DNA of 27,096 nucleotides from UBA8752 sp965659115 (GCA_965659115.1 CBFHUP010000042.1:1-27096); one strand, 5' to 3'; numbered from the stretch's first letter, positions 1 to 9,040 are shown. Numbers and translations: made by a program. The notes: generated by a model from the sequence alone, not told the origin.

Positions 1-484
1 GAGCGATATTGTCCTGAACGGTCACCGTAAAGGAGGCGGTAGAGGTGTTGCCGTTGTCGTCGGTGACGGTCAAGGTAACCGTGCTCGGTGTGCCAACGTC
101 ACTGCAGGTGTAGTCCGTCTTGTCCACAGCATATGAAGCGATGCCGCAGTTGTCGGTGGAGCCGTTGTTGGCTTGCGTCCCAGTGATGCTGCCATTTCCG
201 CTGGCGTCGAGCTGCACGGTGAGGTCCTGTGCGATGGCGACAGGAGCGACGTTGTCCTGGACAGTAACCGTCAATGCTGCAGTTGAAGTGTTGCCGTTGA
301 CGTCTGTGACGGTCAAGGTCGCAGCGTTGGGGCCCACATCGTTGCAGTCAAACGAAGATGGACTGACTGAATATGAAGCGATGCCGCAATTGTCGGTTGA
401 ACCGTTGTCGGCTTGCGCTCCGGTGATGTTCACATTGCCGCTTGCGTCAAGTTGTGCAGTAAAATCTTCTGCGATTGCAACAGG
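1..484 (-). repeat. Tandem 240-243 bp coding repeats in the HYR-repeat protein
   Basis: Two consecutive units (about 484-244 and 243-1) encode the same 80-81 residue module. They are clearly similar in DNA as well: both begin with a near-identical GAGCGAyrTTGTCCTGrACrG stretch on the plus strand, at 1 and at about 244. The array probably continues past the left edge. Repeats like this expand and contract by recombination and are prone to assembly collapse. Confidence 0.8.
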
Positions 485-1066
485 AGACTCCTCATCGGTT
501 ACTATCACGTTGAAACTTACCTGGGCTGCCGTTCTGCCATTCACGTCGGTTGCGTCGTAAGTGACCGTCGTAGTGCCCACCGGGAAAGTGTCTCCCGAAG
601 AGTGACTACTTGAGGTGTTCGCGATGCCACAGTTGTCTGAAACGGTGGGAGGAGTCCACACCACAACAGCAGAGCAACTCTCCGAATCGGTCGTTTGACT
701 GATGTCGTTAGGTGTTTCGAAGACCGGATCTTCGTCATCTGTTACCGACACCAAGAAGCTGCTTGCAGCAATGTTTCCAGAGGCGTCCATCGCGGTGTAG
801 GTCACCAGGGTATTGCCCACGCCGAAATAGTCACCGGGTGCCGCCGTGCCCACAAAGGACATCAATGCGCAATTGTCGGTAGCGGTGGGAACAGTCCATG
901 TCGCAGTGGCACCACAATCCCCCGCATCCGCGGAGAGGACAATGTTGTTTGGCATGCCGGTAATGACCGGATTTTCCGTGTCAGGTGAGCATTGTGCTCG
1001 GAGAGCATTGGGGGTTAACCCCAAGAAGAGTAGGCATAAGCCTATGAAAGCGATGTAGACGCGCAT
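1..1066 (-). CDS. Secreted HYR-repeat surface protein, N-terminal part (C-terminus beyond the window)
   Basis: The reading frame opens at an ATG at 1066 and stays open to the left edge, giving 355 visible residues. Residues 1-25 form a signal peptide: basic MRV start, hydrophobic core, cleavage near ALRA-Q. Next come two units of roughly 80 residues typical of HYR (hyalin) domains, each with the TVSDNCG/ATDNCA-type centre and a closing VTYxAxDxxGN strand. Two near-identical 80-81 residue units follow, each with VAIAxDxTxQLDASGN and NGSTDNCGIASY. Such repeats are extracellular immunoglobulin-like modules in Bacteroidota adhesins and T9SS cargo; the expected C-terminal sorting domain would lie outside the window. 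The role (adhesion, matrix or gliding) is inferred. The gene lies 177 bp downstream of secDF, behind a terminator, so it should be transcribed separately. A possible but poor -7 box (TAGTTTGC on the minus strand, 1087-1094) precedes it. Confidence 0.85.
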   Translation of the reverse strand, partial: MRVYIAFIGLCLLFLGLTPNALRAQCSPDTENPVITGMPNNIVLSADAGDCGATATWTVPTATDNCALMSFVGTAAPGDYFGVGNTLVTYTAMDASGNIAASSFLVSVTDDEDPVFETPNDISQTTDSESCSAVVVWTPPTVSDNCGIANTSSSHSSGDTFPVGTTTVTYDATDVNGRTAAQVSFNVIVTDEESPVAIAEDFTAQLDASGNVNITGAQADNGSTDNCGIASYSVSPSSFDCNDVGPNAATLTVTDVNGNTSTAALTVTVQDNVAPVAIAQDLTVQLDASGNGSITGTQANNGSTDNCGIASYAVDKTDYTCSDVGTPSTVTLTVTDDNGNTSTASFTVTVQDNIA

Positions 1067-1188
1067 CGTTACAGAATTTGGCACTTGCAAACTACTCCGA
1101 AGTCTGTATAACCACGCATCTTTAGTCGACCACAGGCTGCTGTTTATCTATTTATACTCTCCGCTCACAAAATAATTGTCGTAAAAAT

Positions 1189-1217
1189 GAAAAGCCCCGC
1201 TCAAGGCAGGGCTTTTC
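1189..1217 (-). terminator. Rho-independent terminator of secDF
   Basis: A perfect 9-bp stem (1189-1197 with 1209-1217, GAAAAGCCC/GGGCTTTTC) encloses an 11-nt loop. Read on the minus strand it is followed by a T-rich run (ATTTTTAC). It lies 26 bp past the secDF stop codon. The rest of the 1067-1243 gap shows no further gene. Confidence 0.85.
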
Positions 1218-1243
1218 GTGACAATGTCAAGATGCGGTTTTTC

Positions 1244-4159
1244 TTACGCTTTTTCGCGGCTCAAATCCACAACAGTTGGTGTCGCAATGAAGATGGAACT
1301 GTATGTTCCGACCACTACACCAATCATGAGGGCAAAGACGAACCCTTTGATGTTGTCTCCTCCGAAGAGGAAGATGGTCAACAACACGACAAATGTGCTG
1401 AGAGAGGTATTGATGGTCCGGCTCAGAGTGCTGTTCAAAGCGAGGTTGAACACCTCTTTGCGGTCCTTTTTGCTTCCATAGAGTGTAAAGTACTCTCGAA
1501 TGCGGTCAAACACCACCACCGTGTCATTGATGGAGTATCCAATGACCGTGAGGATCGCAGCAATAAAGGCTTGGTCAATTTCCATCGTGAAGGGCAGAAT
1601 CCCCCAGAAGATGCTAAAGAGAGAAAGCACAATCAAAACGTCGTGGATCATCGCAACCAATGCTCCCAATCCGTATTGCCATTTGCGGAAACGGATGAAG
1701 ATGTATAGGAAGATGACGATCAGTGAGAACACCGTCGCATTGGTAGCTCCTCGGCGGAAATCATCGCTGATGGTGCCGTCTACCTTGTTATACCGGTCAA
1801 CGGTGTAATCGATTCCCAAGGTTCCCAGTCCATCTGCCAATGCTTTTTGGATGCGCTCGTCTTGGTCGTCGGCTTCGCTTTCGATCAAGAAGTTGGACAT
1901 GATGCGCACTTGGCGGTCATTCTCCTTGGTTTGTACCAACGGATTGCCTGGTGTGCCATCTTCAGTAAAAGCGACACTCAACGCGTCCCTGACTTGCTGG
2001 ACGTCAACCGTTTCTTCAAACGATACGTCGAAGGTTGTGCCACCAGAAAACTCGACACCATAGTTGAGGCCTTTGGTAGACAAGCTGGCCATTCCTCCTG
2101 CGATGACCAATGCACTTGCGATGTAGGCCATGCGGCGTCGCGCAATGAAAGGAACAGCAGTATTCGTGAACCAGTTCTCCGTCAGTTTGGAAGAGAAGGA
2201 CATGCCCTTCTTGTTTTCCATCCGGCTGTAGAACACCAAGCGCGTTAGCACGATGGCACTGAACAGGGATGTGAAAATACCGACCATCAATGTGGTGGCG
2301 AATCCGCGGATTGCGCCACTACCGAAGCTGTACAAAATGATGGCCGTCAACAACGTAGTGATGTTGGCGTCGATGATGGCGCTGTAAGCTTTGCTGTATC
2401 CTTCTTTGACAGCCCCGGCGAGGCCCTTGCCTGCGCGCATTTCTTCACGAACGCGTTCATAGATCAGAACGTTCGCGTCCACAGCCATACCGATGGTCAA
2501 AACAATACCTGCAATTCCAGGCAGGGTCAGTGCGGCTCCTAAAGAGGCGAGCGCACCGATGAGGAAGAAGAGGTTGGCAATCAATGCAATGTTGCTGACC
2601 ACACCTGCACCTCTGTAGTAGAAGATCATGTAGACCAGAACCACAAGCAATGCGAAGACAAATGAGCTCAGACCAGCGCGGATGTTTTCCTCACCGAGCT
2701 GTGGTCCCACAGATACTTCATCTACAATCCGCGCAGGGGCGGGAAGGGATCCCGCTTTCAACAAACTCGAAAGGTCTTCTGCCTCGACCAGTTTCTGTTC
2801 TGCGGATTGGCCTGTGCCAAAACTGATCTGCGAGCGGCCATTCAAAATGGCACTGTTGACGTTTGGTGCGGAGAACACGAGGTTGTCCAGAACGACCGCT
2901 ACCGCACGGTTGTTGTCGGCAGAGGCAGCCTTGGTCATCTGGCCCCAAATGGAAGCTCCCTCGCCGTTCATCGTCATGTTGCAAACGATGTCGCCGATTT
3001 CGTCATACCCCACTCGGGCGTCTACAATACTCTTTCCATCCAATTTGGCTTTGCCACGACCGCTTTGGTCTTGGATCGCGTGCAACGTGGCCACACCTCC
3101 TTCGGTTTTCGCACTCCACAGCAAGCGGAGGTCGGTTCCGAGGACAGTGCGAACCTCTGGCATCCGCAAGACATCATTCACCTTGCCTGTATCGGCTTCA
3201 ACCGCATATCCTACAATGCTGGTCTTGGCCTGTTGGTTGGGTTGCATGACGGCGAACAAGGGGTTTTTCGCCCTCAAGTCCTCTGTGTCGAGCGTGCTGT
3301 CTGCTGGGGCTCCTTCTGCATACAAGTCAGGGCGCAATGCACGACCTGCTGCAGTGTTCGCATCTGCGATACGCTGGACGATTTCATCATTGAACCAAGT
3401 TTCCCAGAACTCGAGGTTGGCCGTTGACTTCAGCTGTTTCCGGGCGCGGGCTGGATCATCGATGCCTGGAAGCTCCACCAAGATCCGTCCGCTAAAGGAC
3501 AGCTTCTGAACGTTGGGCTGGGCTACACCGAGTTGGTCAATCCTTTTGCGGATGATGTTCTCTGTGTTGTTGATGGCAGTTTCTGCCTCGGTCCGCAGGA
3601 TGGCGAGGATGTCCTCGTCTGTGCTCTTCTGAGGGAAGAGGTCGCGGCTCTCCATGTTGTAGAAGATGCGCCACAATTCACCAGCAGTGCCATTTGTAGA
3701 CCAAGCTTGACCGAAGAGCGTCACAAAATCCGCGTTGGAATTCTTGCGCTCTGCTTTGGCGTCGGAGATGGACTTGCGGAACGACTCGTTCGTGCTGTAG
3801 TCCGCCAATGCGATGATCAAATCGGGAATGGAAACTTCGAGGGTCACGCTCATTCCACCACGGAGGTCAAGTCCGAGGTTGAGCTCGCGCTCTTTGGCGT
3901 CCTTATAAGACTTGCCGAAAATGGGCACAATGGCGGAGTCACCCTTCACGCGGAGGTAGGATTTGGCCTCCTCTGCGGCGGTGGCATCGAATGCCTCCTC
4001 GGAGATGGTTCCCGCGGCGAGCAATTGTTCTGCTTCATAGACGCCCTGTTGCTGTGCTTCTTTCTCAAACTGACTTGAGAAGTAGTTGAAGCTCAACGTG
4101 TACAGGGTAGCCAATGCGAGCAGCACCGTAAAGATTAAGACGGCACTCTTATTCTGCAT
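1244..4159 (-). CDS. secDF: Protein translocase SecDF (SecD-SecF fusion)
   Basis: This 971-residue protein is the inner-membrane RND-type partner of SecYEG, which uses the proton gradient to pull exported proteins across. The SecD half has an N-terminal membrane segment (about 5-27), the LGLDLRGG motif at 95-102, a large periplasmic domain, and a membrane bundle containing AVDANVLIYERVREEM. The SecF half starts near residue 653, with its own first membrane segment, NYGVEFSGG near 700, and IGYSINDTVVVFDRIRE followed by a TINTSLST helix. The fusion into one chain and the length are usual for Bacteroidota. The start is the ATG at 4159; a perfect TATCTTTGC box lies 23 nt upstream. The gene is a single unit ended by the terminator at 1189-1217, and it is divergent from the DUF4159 gene. 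Confidence 0.97.
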   Translation of the reverse strand: MQNKSAVLIFTVLLALATLYTLSFNYFSSQFEKEAQQQGVYEAEQLLAAGTISEEAFDATAAEEAKSYLRVKGDSAIVPIFGKSYKDAKERELNLGLDLRGGMSVTLEVSIPDLIIALADYSTNESFRKSISDAKAERKNSNADFVTLFGQAWSTNGTAGELWRIFYNMESRDLFPQKSTDEDILAILRTEAETAINNTENIIRKRIDQLGVAQPNVQKLSFSGRILVELPGIDDPARARKQLKSTANLEFWETWFNDEIVQRIADANTAAGRALRPDLYAEGAPADSTLDTEDLRAKNPLFAVMQPNQQAKTSIVGYAVEADTGKVNDVLRMPEVRTVLGTDLRLLWSAKTEGGVATLHAIQDQSGRGKAKLDGKSIVDARVGYDEIGDIVCNMTMNGEGASIWGQMTKAASADNNRAVAVVLDNLVFSAPNVNSAILNGRSQISFGTGQSAEQKLVEAEDLSSLLKAGSLPAPARIVDEVSVGPQLGEENIRAGLSSFVFALLVVLVYMIFYYRGAGVVSNIALIANLFFLIGALASLGAALTLPGIAGIVLTIGMAVDANVLIYERVREEMRAGKGLAGAVKEGYSKAYSAIIDANITTLLTAIILYSFGSGAIRGFATTLMVGIFTSLFSAIVLTRLVFYSRMENKKGMSFSSKLTENWFTNTAVPFIARRRMAYIASALVIAGGMASLSTKGLNYGVEFSGGTTFDVSFEETVDVQQVRDALSVAFTEDGTPGNPLVQTKENDRQVRIMSNFLIESEADDQDERIQKALADGLGTLGIDYTVDRYNKVDGTISDDFRRGATNATVFSLIVIFLYIFIRFRKWQYGLGALVAMIHDVLIVLSLFSIFWGILPFTMEIDQAFIAAILTVIGYSINDTVVVFDRIREYFTLYGSKKDRKEVFNLALNSTLSRTINTSLSTFVVLLTIFLFGGDNIKGFVFALMIGVVVGTYSSIFIATPTVVDLSREKA

Positions 4160-4182
4160 GGTTCAGGTGTTTTTCAAGGTGC

Positions 4183-4191
4183 GCAAAGATA
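4183..4191 (-). promoter_or_regulatory. -7 promoter box of secDF
   Basis: TATCTTTGC on the minus strand matches the Bacteroidota -7 consensus TAnnTTTG exactly and ends 23 nt before the secDF ATG. No convincing TTG -33 element is seen at 19-21 nt spacing. Confidence 0.7.
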
Positions 4192-4246
4192 GATAAAACC
4201 GGTCGGCCTGAACGGCGGGTTCTACCAATGGGCAGGGGGTTTGGAT

Positions 4247-4255
4247 TAACTTCGC
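4247..4255 (+). promoter_or_regulatory. -7 promoter box of the DUF4159 gene, abutting its start codon
   Basis: TAACTTCGC matches TAnnTTTG at all but one position and ends 4 nt before the ATG at 4260. The expected transcription start would fall on or next to the A of the ATG, which predicts a leaderless mRNA. Confidence 0.6.
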
Positions 4256-4259
4256 CAAC

Positions 4260-4994
4260 ATGGGGCAAGCACTCGGTTTTCGAGGACGGACAATACGCTG
4301 TGTTAGCGGAAAGGGTTACACGGCGTTCAAAGTATTTTCAGGCGCTTTGGCTTTGGGCACTTTTTTGTGCGCCGGTTTTGCCAGAGCGCAGTCAGTCCAA
4401 CTGGCCGTGATGCAATACAAAGGAGGAGGAGATTGGTATTCAAATCCCACGAGCGTGCCCAACCTGGTGGCGTTTTGCAACGAAAATCTGGGGACGCGCA
4501 TCGATGAGGAAGTGCCATACGTGGAGGTGGGCTCGCCTGCGTTGTTCAATTATCCCTTTGTCCACATGACGGGCCATGGCAATGTCGTGTTTAGTCCGTC
4601 GGAAGCGCGCAACCTTCGGACGTGGCTCGAGGCAGGGGGGTTTCTGCACATCAGCGATAACTACGGCATGGACTTGTTTGTCCGCAAGGAGATGCGGAAG
4701 GTTTTTCCCGATTTGGAGTGGGTCGAGCTGCCTTTTGAGCATCCCGTGTACCATGCGGCGTATGACTTCGATGCAGGCCCGCCCAAGGTGCACGAGCACG
4801 ACGGAGACGCCTCCAAAGGGTTTGGGTTGTTGTTGGACGGACGGTTGGTTTGCTACTACGATGTAGAGTGCGACCTCGGCGACGGCTGGGAAGACTATGC
4901 GGTCCACCGCGACCCCGAGGCGGTCCGACGCAGGGCCTTGGAGATGGGAGCCAACCTCGTCACCTTCGCCATGAAAGGCGGACGAGACGATTGA
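4260..4994 (+). CDS. DUF4159 domain protein, exported
   Basis: The protein has 244 residues. A long basic N-region (GFRGRTIR...GKGYTAFK) leads into a hydrophobic stretch at about 25-42 ending ARAQ, so it is an exported protein with an extended signal peptide. The rest is one DUF4159 domain: it begins LAVMQYKGGGDWYSNP, continues through FVHMTGHGNVVFSPSEARNLR and GGFLHISDNYGMD, and ends in a DVECDLGDGWED segment. This GATase-like fold has no assigned biochemical role, and I assign none. The ATG at 4260 is the first in frame and sits directly behind a -7 box. The gene is divergent from secDF (100 bp apart) and converges on the DUF4389 gene with a 13-bp gap and no clear terminator. Confidence 0.88.
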   Translation: MGQALGFRGRTIRCVSGKGYTAFKVFSGALALGTFLCAGFARAQSVQLAVMQYKGGGDWYSNPTSVPNLVAFCNENLGTRIDEEVPYVEVGSPALFNYPFVHMTGHGNVVFSPSEARNLRTWLEAGGFLHISDNYGMDLFVRKEMRKVFPDLEWVELPFEHPVYHAAYDFDAGPPKVHEHDGDASKGFGLLLDGRLVCYYDVECDLGDGWEDYAVHRDPEAVRRRALEMGANLVTFAMKGGRDD

Positions 4995-5007
4995 TCCAAA
5001 AGGTGTT

Positions 5008-5598
5008 TCAGACTTCCTTTCCTGTGAAAGGCGGGTAGTCTGTGGTCATGAAGTAGAGGTATGCATTGATGCGCATGCTCCAACGCATTTGCTCCACGAA
5101 CCAATCAAACCAACTTTTGGGATAGCGCTTGGTGAAGAGGATGGACCAGAAGGCCATCAGATTCAGGAGAAGCACCCATAGGTTTCGTATGCCCAAGATG
5201 AACAAATGCGGGATAAGCAGAATCGGTCCGAAAAGACCAACAATGATCGCGTGGCTGCGCGAAACCGTCTCTGAATAGGGGATGTCCAGGTGAACGTTAG
5301 GGTGATCGGCTGACAGCCCAAAAGCGGGGTAACCATCAATACAGTTGAAGATGGATGCTGTTAACCGTGCATTCCAACTCAATAATCCCACTTGCATGTC
5401 GAACCACGCCCGCGGGTAGCGTCCGGTAAACAGGATGGTCCAAAATGTCAGAAACAGCAGTATGCTGCTCAGCATGCTGACAAAGAAGAGGGCGATGCCG
5501 TGGGGAATCACCAAGTAGAACACGCCGAAAAAAGTGCGCAGCAGCAATTCCTTGCGGGAAAATTGCTCTTGATGGTCAATTTGAAAAGAGAGGGACAT
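5008..5598 (-). CDS. Membrane protein with two DUF4389 repeats
   Basis: The protein has 196 residues from the ATG at 5598; a TTG at 5628 would add ten residues but lies only 6 nt from the upstream stop codon. It consists of two copies of the same unit. Each has a hydrophobic hairpin, then FWxILFTxRYPxxWFD, then a Trp/Arg-containing helix and a YPxF end (about 14-95 and 112-196). Four membrane helices are likely. DUF4389 proteins are small integral membrane proteins of unknown function. It is the last gene of the leftward run, 36 nt behind the M61 peptidase. The function is unknown. Confidence 0.85.
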   Translation of the reverse strand: MSLSFQIDHQEQFSRKELLLRTFFGVFYLVIPHGIALFFVSMLSSILLFLTFWTILFTGRYPRAWFDMQVGLLSWNARLTASIFNCIDGYPAFGLSADHPNVHLDIPYSETVSRSHAIIVGLFGPILLIPHLFILGIRNLWVLLLNLMAFWSILFTKRYPKSWFDWFVEQMRWSMRINAYLYFMTTDYPPFTGKEV

Positions 5599-5634
5599 CA
5601 GGGAAGGTGTTGTTTGATGGCCCCACAAGATGAC

Positions 5635-7311
5635 TTATCCAGGGAAACTGGCCAAGCTTGGTCGGGCAAAATAGCCCGACCCAGACGGAATGGTGAAGGT
5701 GTCTTCATGCTGATTCACCGCATCTCTGAGCCATGAAACCGCCACTTCATTCGCTGTTGCTTGGCTCGTTTCAATGACGTCGCCATGGCGCAATCCAGCA
5801 TTCCATGCTGGGCTGTCCGGCCAGCAGACCTTGACCTCCAAGCGGCCTTCTCTGCCTTTGCCGCATAGGGCGCCACACCGTGCCAACTCGTCCTTGTGTG
5901 GTTCGAGCGAAGCTTGAATGCCTTGGTGGAGCAAGGCGTCTACCAGGGCCGGCCAAGTGTCCTCCTTGCCTTCACAGTAAGCTGCGCGCAGGTCTTGAAT
6001 CTCTTGGCGGCCTTCGGGACCTCTATGGCTGGCTCTGCGTTCGAGGGTCGCCCAATACGTGGCTTCATCCAAGCTGCGATTTTGCGTTGGTCCTGTCATT
6101 TCTGCCAGGGCATCGATGAGCCATCCAGCACCGGATTTGTTCAAGGTCACATCACAGAGGAAGGCCAGGACAGCCCCCTCCACATAGATGTTTCCGCGCC
6201 GGTGTGGCACGCCTATGCGGTAACCGTCGAGCCAAGTGTCAAAGCTGCTGTCGGCCACAGAGGTTTCTAGCCTTCCTGGATTCCAAAGGTGGCGGGTGAG
6301 CAGTTTCTCAAACCTCCTGAGCCAACCTTCTATTTCGATCACGCCAGATTCGAGGAGGAAGAGGTCGCCGAGATAGGTGGTCACACCCTCGGCGATGTAG
6401 CCCATTCGGCTCGGCGAAGCCTTTGAGAAATCGTAAGGCATCCACTCTGCCGGCCGCATGCGCTTGACATTCCAGGTGTGGACCAGTTCATGGCTCGCGA
6501 TGTCGATGACTTCCTCCATCCCCGGAGACGGTCCTTCAGCGTCATGTGTCAACCCGTTGGCAGGTCCCCACGCAATCACGGTAGAGGCTTCGTGTTCTAC
6601 GCCATGACGCGCAGCAAAATCTGGGAACAGATAGAGGAAGTGGTACTCAGGCACAGGCAACCATCCAAAGGCGGTCATCTGCGCCTCTGTGAAACGGCGG
6701 TGTGCCTCCACAAACGCAGGATCATCAAAATGCCGCTTTCCCCAGACGTGGACGTGAAAGGTGTGGCCTTGCACATCATACGTTTGATGCCAGAGGTCGG
6801 CCGCCGGTGCGGCGATCCAAGGGCTGTCCATCAGCTGCTGAGTATCGATGGCATGCAATTGCACACCATCGGGTGCCCGGCTGGTCAATAGGGCTGTCGC
6901 AAGGGCCCAGCCTTCAGGGATATCGGGCAAGCTGATCGTGATGGGGGTGTTGTCGAGGTCGGGGTGGAAGAGCAGGCAGTTGACCGGATTCACATAGAGC
7001 AGGTCATCGTCCGCCCAGGTGCTTCCAGCGTCCAGCCGGCGGGCTGTAAAACGGTACCGGACCTGGACCGCTGGCTCATCTTTACCCGCGCTGTGGCAAG
7101 TCCAGACGTGCAGGTCCTGTTTCTGCATCGGCTGCCAAGCGCCGTCGTACCACTGTTCCATGCTGCGCACCCACTGGCCGAAGTCGCCCTGTTCGTAGCG
7201 GCCGGGACGCCACATGGGCAAATGAACCCGGTCCGTACCCGGAGGAAATTGCGCCTGGATGAACAGTTCATGCCGACCTGCGCGGCTGATGCTGTGGTGA
7301 ATGCCGTTCAT
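5635..7311 (-). CDS. M61 family metallopeptidase (glycyl-aminopeptidase-like)
   Basis: This 558-residue zinc peptidase carries HELVH at 274-278 (zinc ligands H274 and H278, catalytic E275), followed by WNVKRMRP. The third ligand is probably E308 in EGVTTYLGD. The family motif GVEHEAS is at 237-243. The N-terminal 180 residues form the M61 beta-sandwich. Residues from about 475 resemble a degenerate PDZ domain (DSPAWNAGLRHGDVI). No signal peptide is visible at the chosen ATG (7311), so it looks cytosolic, whereas many Bacteroidota M61 enzymes are exported. It lies 14 nt after the phosphatase stop codon and is co-transcribed with it. The family prefers N-terminal Gly or Ala; the substrate here is not known. 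Confidence 0.9.
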   Translation of the reverse strand: MNGIHHSISRAGRHELFIQAQFPPGTDRVHLPMWRPGRYEQGDFGQWVRSMEQWYDGAWQPMQKQDLHVWTCHSAGKDEPAVQVRYRFTARRLDAGSTWADDDLLYVNPVNCLLFHPDLDNTPITISLPDIPEGWALATALLTSRAPDGVQLHAIDTQQLMDSPWIAAPAADLWHQTYDVQGHTFHVHVWGKRHFDDPAFVEAHRRFTEAQMTAFGWLPVPEYHFLYLFPDFAARHGVEHEASTVIAWGPANGLTHDAEGPSPGMEEVIDIASHELVHTWNVKRMRPAEWMPYDFSKASPSRMGYIAEGVTTYLGDLFLLESGVIEIEGWLRRFEKLLTRHLWNPGRLETSVADSSFDTWLDGYRIGVPHRRGNIYVEGAVLAFLCDVTLNKSGAGWLIDALAEMTGPTQNRSLDEATYWATLERRASHRGPEGRQEIQDLRAAYCEGKEDTWPALVDALLHQGIQASLEPHKDELARCGALCGKGREGRLEVKVCWPDSPAWNAGLRHGDVIETSQATANEVAVSWLRDAVNQHEDTFTIPSGSGYFARPSLASFPG

Positions 7312-7324
7312 GTGGTGGTTGGCT

Positions 7325-9016
7325 TCAGTCGAAGAGGGCCTCTACGGGGCTGCCTGTGCATCCACTGGGGCGAGGGAAGCCCAGCAATGCCGAAAGGGTA
7401 GGGGCGATGTCCCGAATTTCGGTTCGGGCGTAGGTCCGGCCTTGTGGAATGCCGGGTCCCATGATCAGGAAAGGCACGTGCGTGTCATAGGCATAGGGGC
7501 TGCCATGGCTTGTCCCTGTCCTGCTGTATTCGAGGTAACCGGGCTTGAGCATGATCACTACGTCTCCCGAAGCTTTGGGATGCCACCCCCTTTGAACATT
7601 GGCTTCTGCGCCTTCTGTGAAACTTCCGATTCTGAGGTCGGCTGCAGTGAGGACACGCTGAACGGCAGGGTAATCTGCAGCGATGCCCGCGGCGAAGCGG
7701 GCCACTTCGTCTGCATTGAGGTTGGCGTCGCGCAGGACGGTGCGGTCCAAAAAGAACTGGTCGTTGTCGTATTGACGGATGATATCGCTCCTGCCATAAC
7801 GCTCTGATACTGCGCTTTGCACGGCAGCTTTCATGGGTTCGGGATTCCAGTAATCCACGGGCAGTCCTCTGTTTTTCTCCAGACCTGGCACGGTGACGGC
7901 GCCGTGGTCAGCGGTCAAAAATGCGGTCCACTCTCCAGGTCCGACTTGGTTGTCCAATGCTGTAAACAGTCGGCTCAGCTCGTCATCCAGTCTCCGGTAT
8001 GTGTCTTCGGTCTCCATGGCGTGAGCACCAAACTTGTGGCCGACATAATCGGTGCTGCTGAAGGACAGCGCTAGAACGTCCGGAATGTCATCGTTACCCA
8101 ACTTTTCAGCCTTCATGGCGGCCAGCGCAAAGTCCACGAGCAAGGTGTTGCCGTGCGGCGTGCCTTTGATGATGTCTTGACCGCCATTGTCGGCCTCCAG
8201 CGCCAATAGATCGTAGGGGAAAGTCGGGCGTTCCCCTCCGCGCCAGGTTCCTTCATAGGGGGTGTTGTCCTCCATGCTTCCCGTATAGGAATCGGCGGCG
8301 TCCCGGAGTGACCATCCGCTGGCGAGCAGGTTTTCTAAAACGTCTGATGCGTTGAATTCCTGCACCCATTGGGGCAGCGCGTCCATGTAGTGGGAGCTGC
8401 TGATGAATTGTCCGCTGGATACCCAATAGGCGGCGTCGGCTGAATGACCGGCTGGAAGAATCGCTCCTCGGTCTTTCATGCTGGCACCAATGACCTTAGG
8501 TTGTGCTCCTCCGCGGGAGGTGAAGTGAAGTTTAAACTCGTCTGCCCAAGTGCTGGTGTTCAGCCTGTTGGGAGACATTTTCCCCGCTGCGGCGGGGTCG
8601 ATTCCTGACATGCCGACCGGCTGGACATTTTGGTCTTCAACGCAATAAACTTTCGTGCTGTCGGTGCGTGAAAACCAGTTGTTCCCGATGATGCCATGGA
8701 CCGCTGGAGTGGTGCCTGTGGCGATGCTGGCATGTCCCGGACCGGTGTAGGTAGGAGCGTAACTGAAATGGTGGTCCATTCCCACGAACCCTTCGCTGTA
8801 GAAACGCTGAAAGCCTCCATCGCTAAAACCCCGCGCATACCGTGTGAGGTAATCGGCCCTCATCTGGTCTACCGTGATGGCCACTACCAGCTTGGGTGGC
8901 TTGTTGTCGGCAGTGACGCCCTGAGGAAGTTGGGCAACCAATGTGCTGGAAGAAGTGCAATTCCAGAGGCTGATCAACAGCAGAGGGAGGATGGACAATG
9001 CGTACTTGGTCGACAT
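7325..9016 (-). CDS. pafA: PafA-type alkaline phosphatase
   Basis: This 563-residue alkaline-phosphatase superfamily enzyme hydrolyses phosphate monoesters outside the cytoplasm. Visible active-site signatures are VDQMRADYL (metal ligand D50), APTYTGPGHAS with the likely nucleophile T91, HGIIGNNW, STDYVGHKFG (D322, H326), TADHG (D369, H370) and a late THVPF histidine. The MKDRGAILPAGH segment supplies K180 and R182, matching the Lys/Arg pair that marks the PafA monoesterases and separates them from related phosphodiesterases. An N-terminal hydrophobic segment (about 5-27) serves as signal peptide; the Cys at 20 is in a poor lipobox (SLWNC), so cleavage near VAQ is more likely. It lies 24 nt behind crcB and 14 nt before the M61 gene. 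Its tight placement suggests operon control; no separate promoter box is seen. Confidence 0.9.
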   Translation of the reverse strand: MSTKYALSILPLLLISLWNCTSSSTLVAQLPQGVTADNKPPKLVVAITVDQMRADYLTRYARGFSDGGFQRFYSEGFVGMDHHFSYAPTYTGPGHASIATGTTPAVHGIIGNNWFSRTDSTKVYCVEDQNVQPVGMSGIDPAAAGKMSPNRLNTSTWADEFKLHFTSRGGAQPKVIGASMKDRGAILPAGHSADAAYWVSSGQFISSSHYMDALPQWVQEFNASDVLENLLASGWSLRDAADSYTGSMEDNTPYEGTWRGGERPTFPYDLLALEADNGGQDIIKGTPHGNTLLVDFALAAMKAEKLGNDDIPDVLALSFSSTDYVGHKFGAHAMETEDTYRRLDDELSRLFTALDNQVGPGEWTAFLTADHGAVTVPGLEKNRGLPVDYWNPEPMKAAVQSAVSERYGRSDIIRQYDNDQFFLDRTVLRDANLNADEVARFAAGIAADYPAVQRVLTAADLRIGSFTEGAEANVQRGWHPKASGDVVIMLKPGYLEYSRTGTSHGSPYAYDTHVPFLIMGPGIPQGRTYARTEIRDIAPTLSALLGFPRPSGCTGSPVEALFD

Positions 9017-9040
9017 GAAAAAAAGGATTCGGGGCTGAAT

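Noticed and set aside
1130..1190. An AT-rich stretch considered as a strong promoter for the HYR-repeat gene.
   Set aside because: No full TAnnTTTG with a TTG 19-21 nt upstream was found on the minus strand; only the weak TAGTTTGC at 1087-1094 remains.
2682..3509. A 275-codon plus-strand frame inside secDF.
   Set aside because: It is antisense to well-conserved SecD motifs and its translation shows no family signature; it is a shadow frame.
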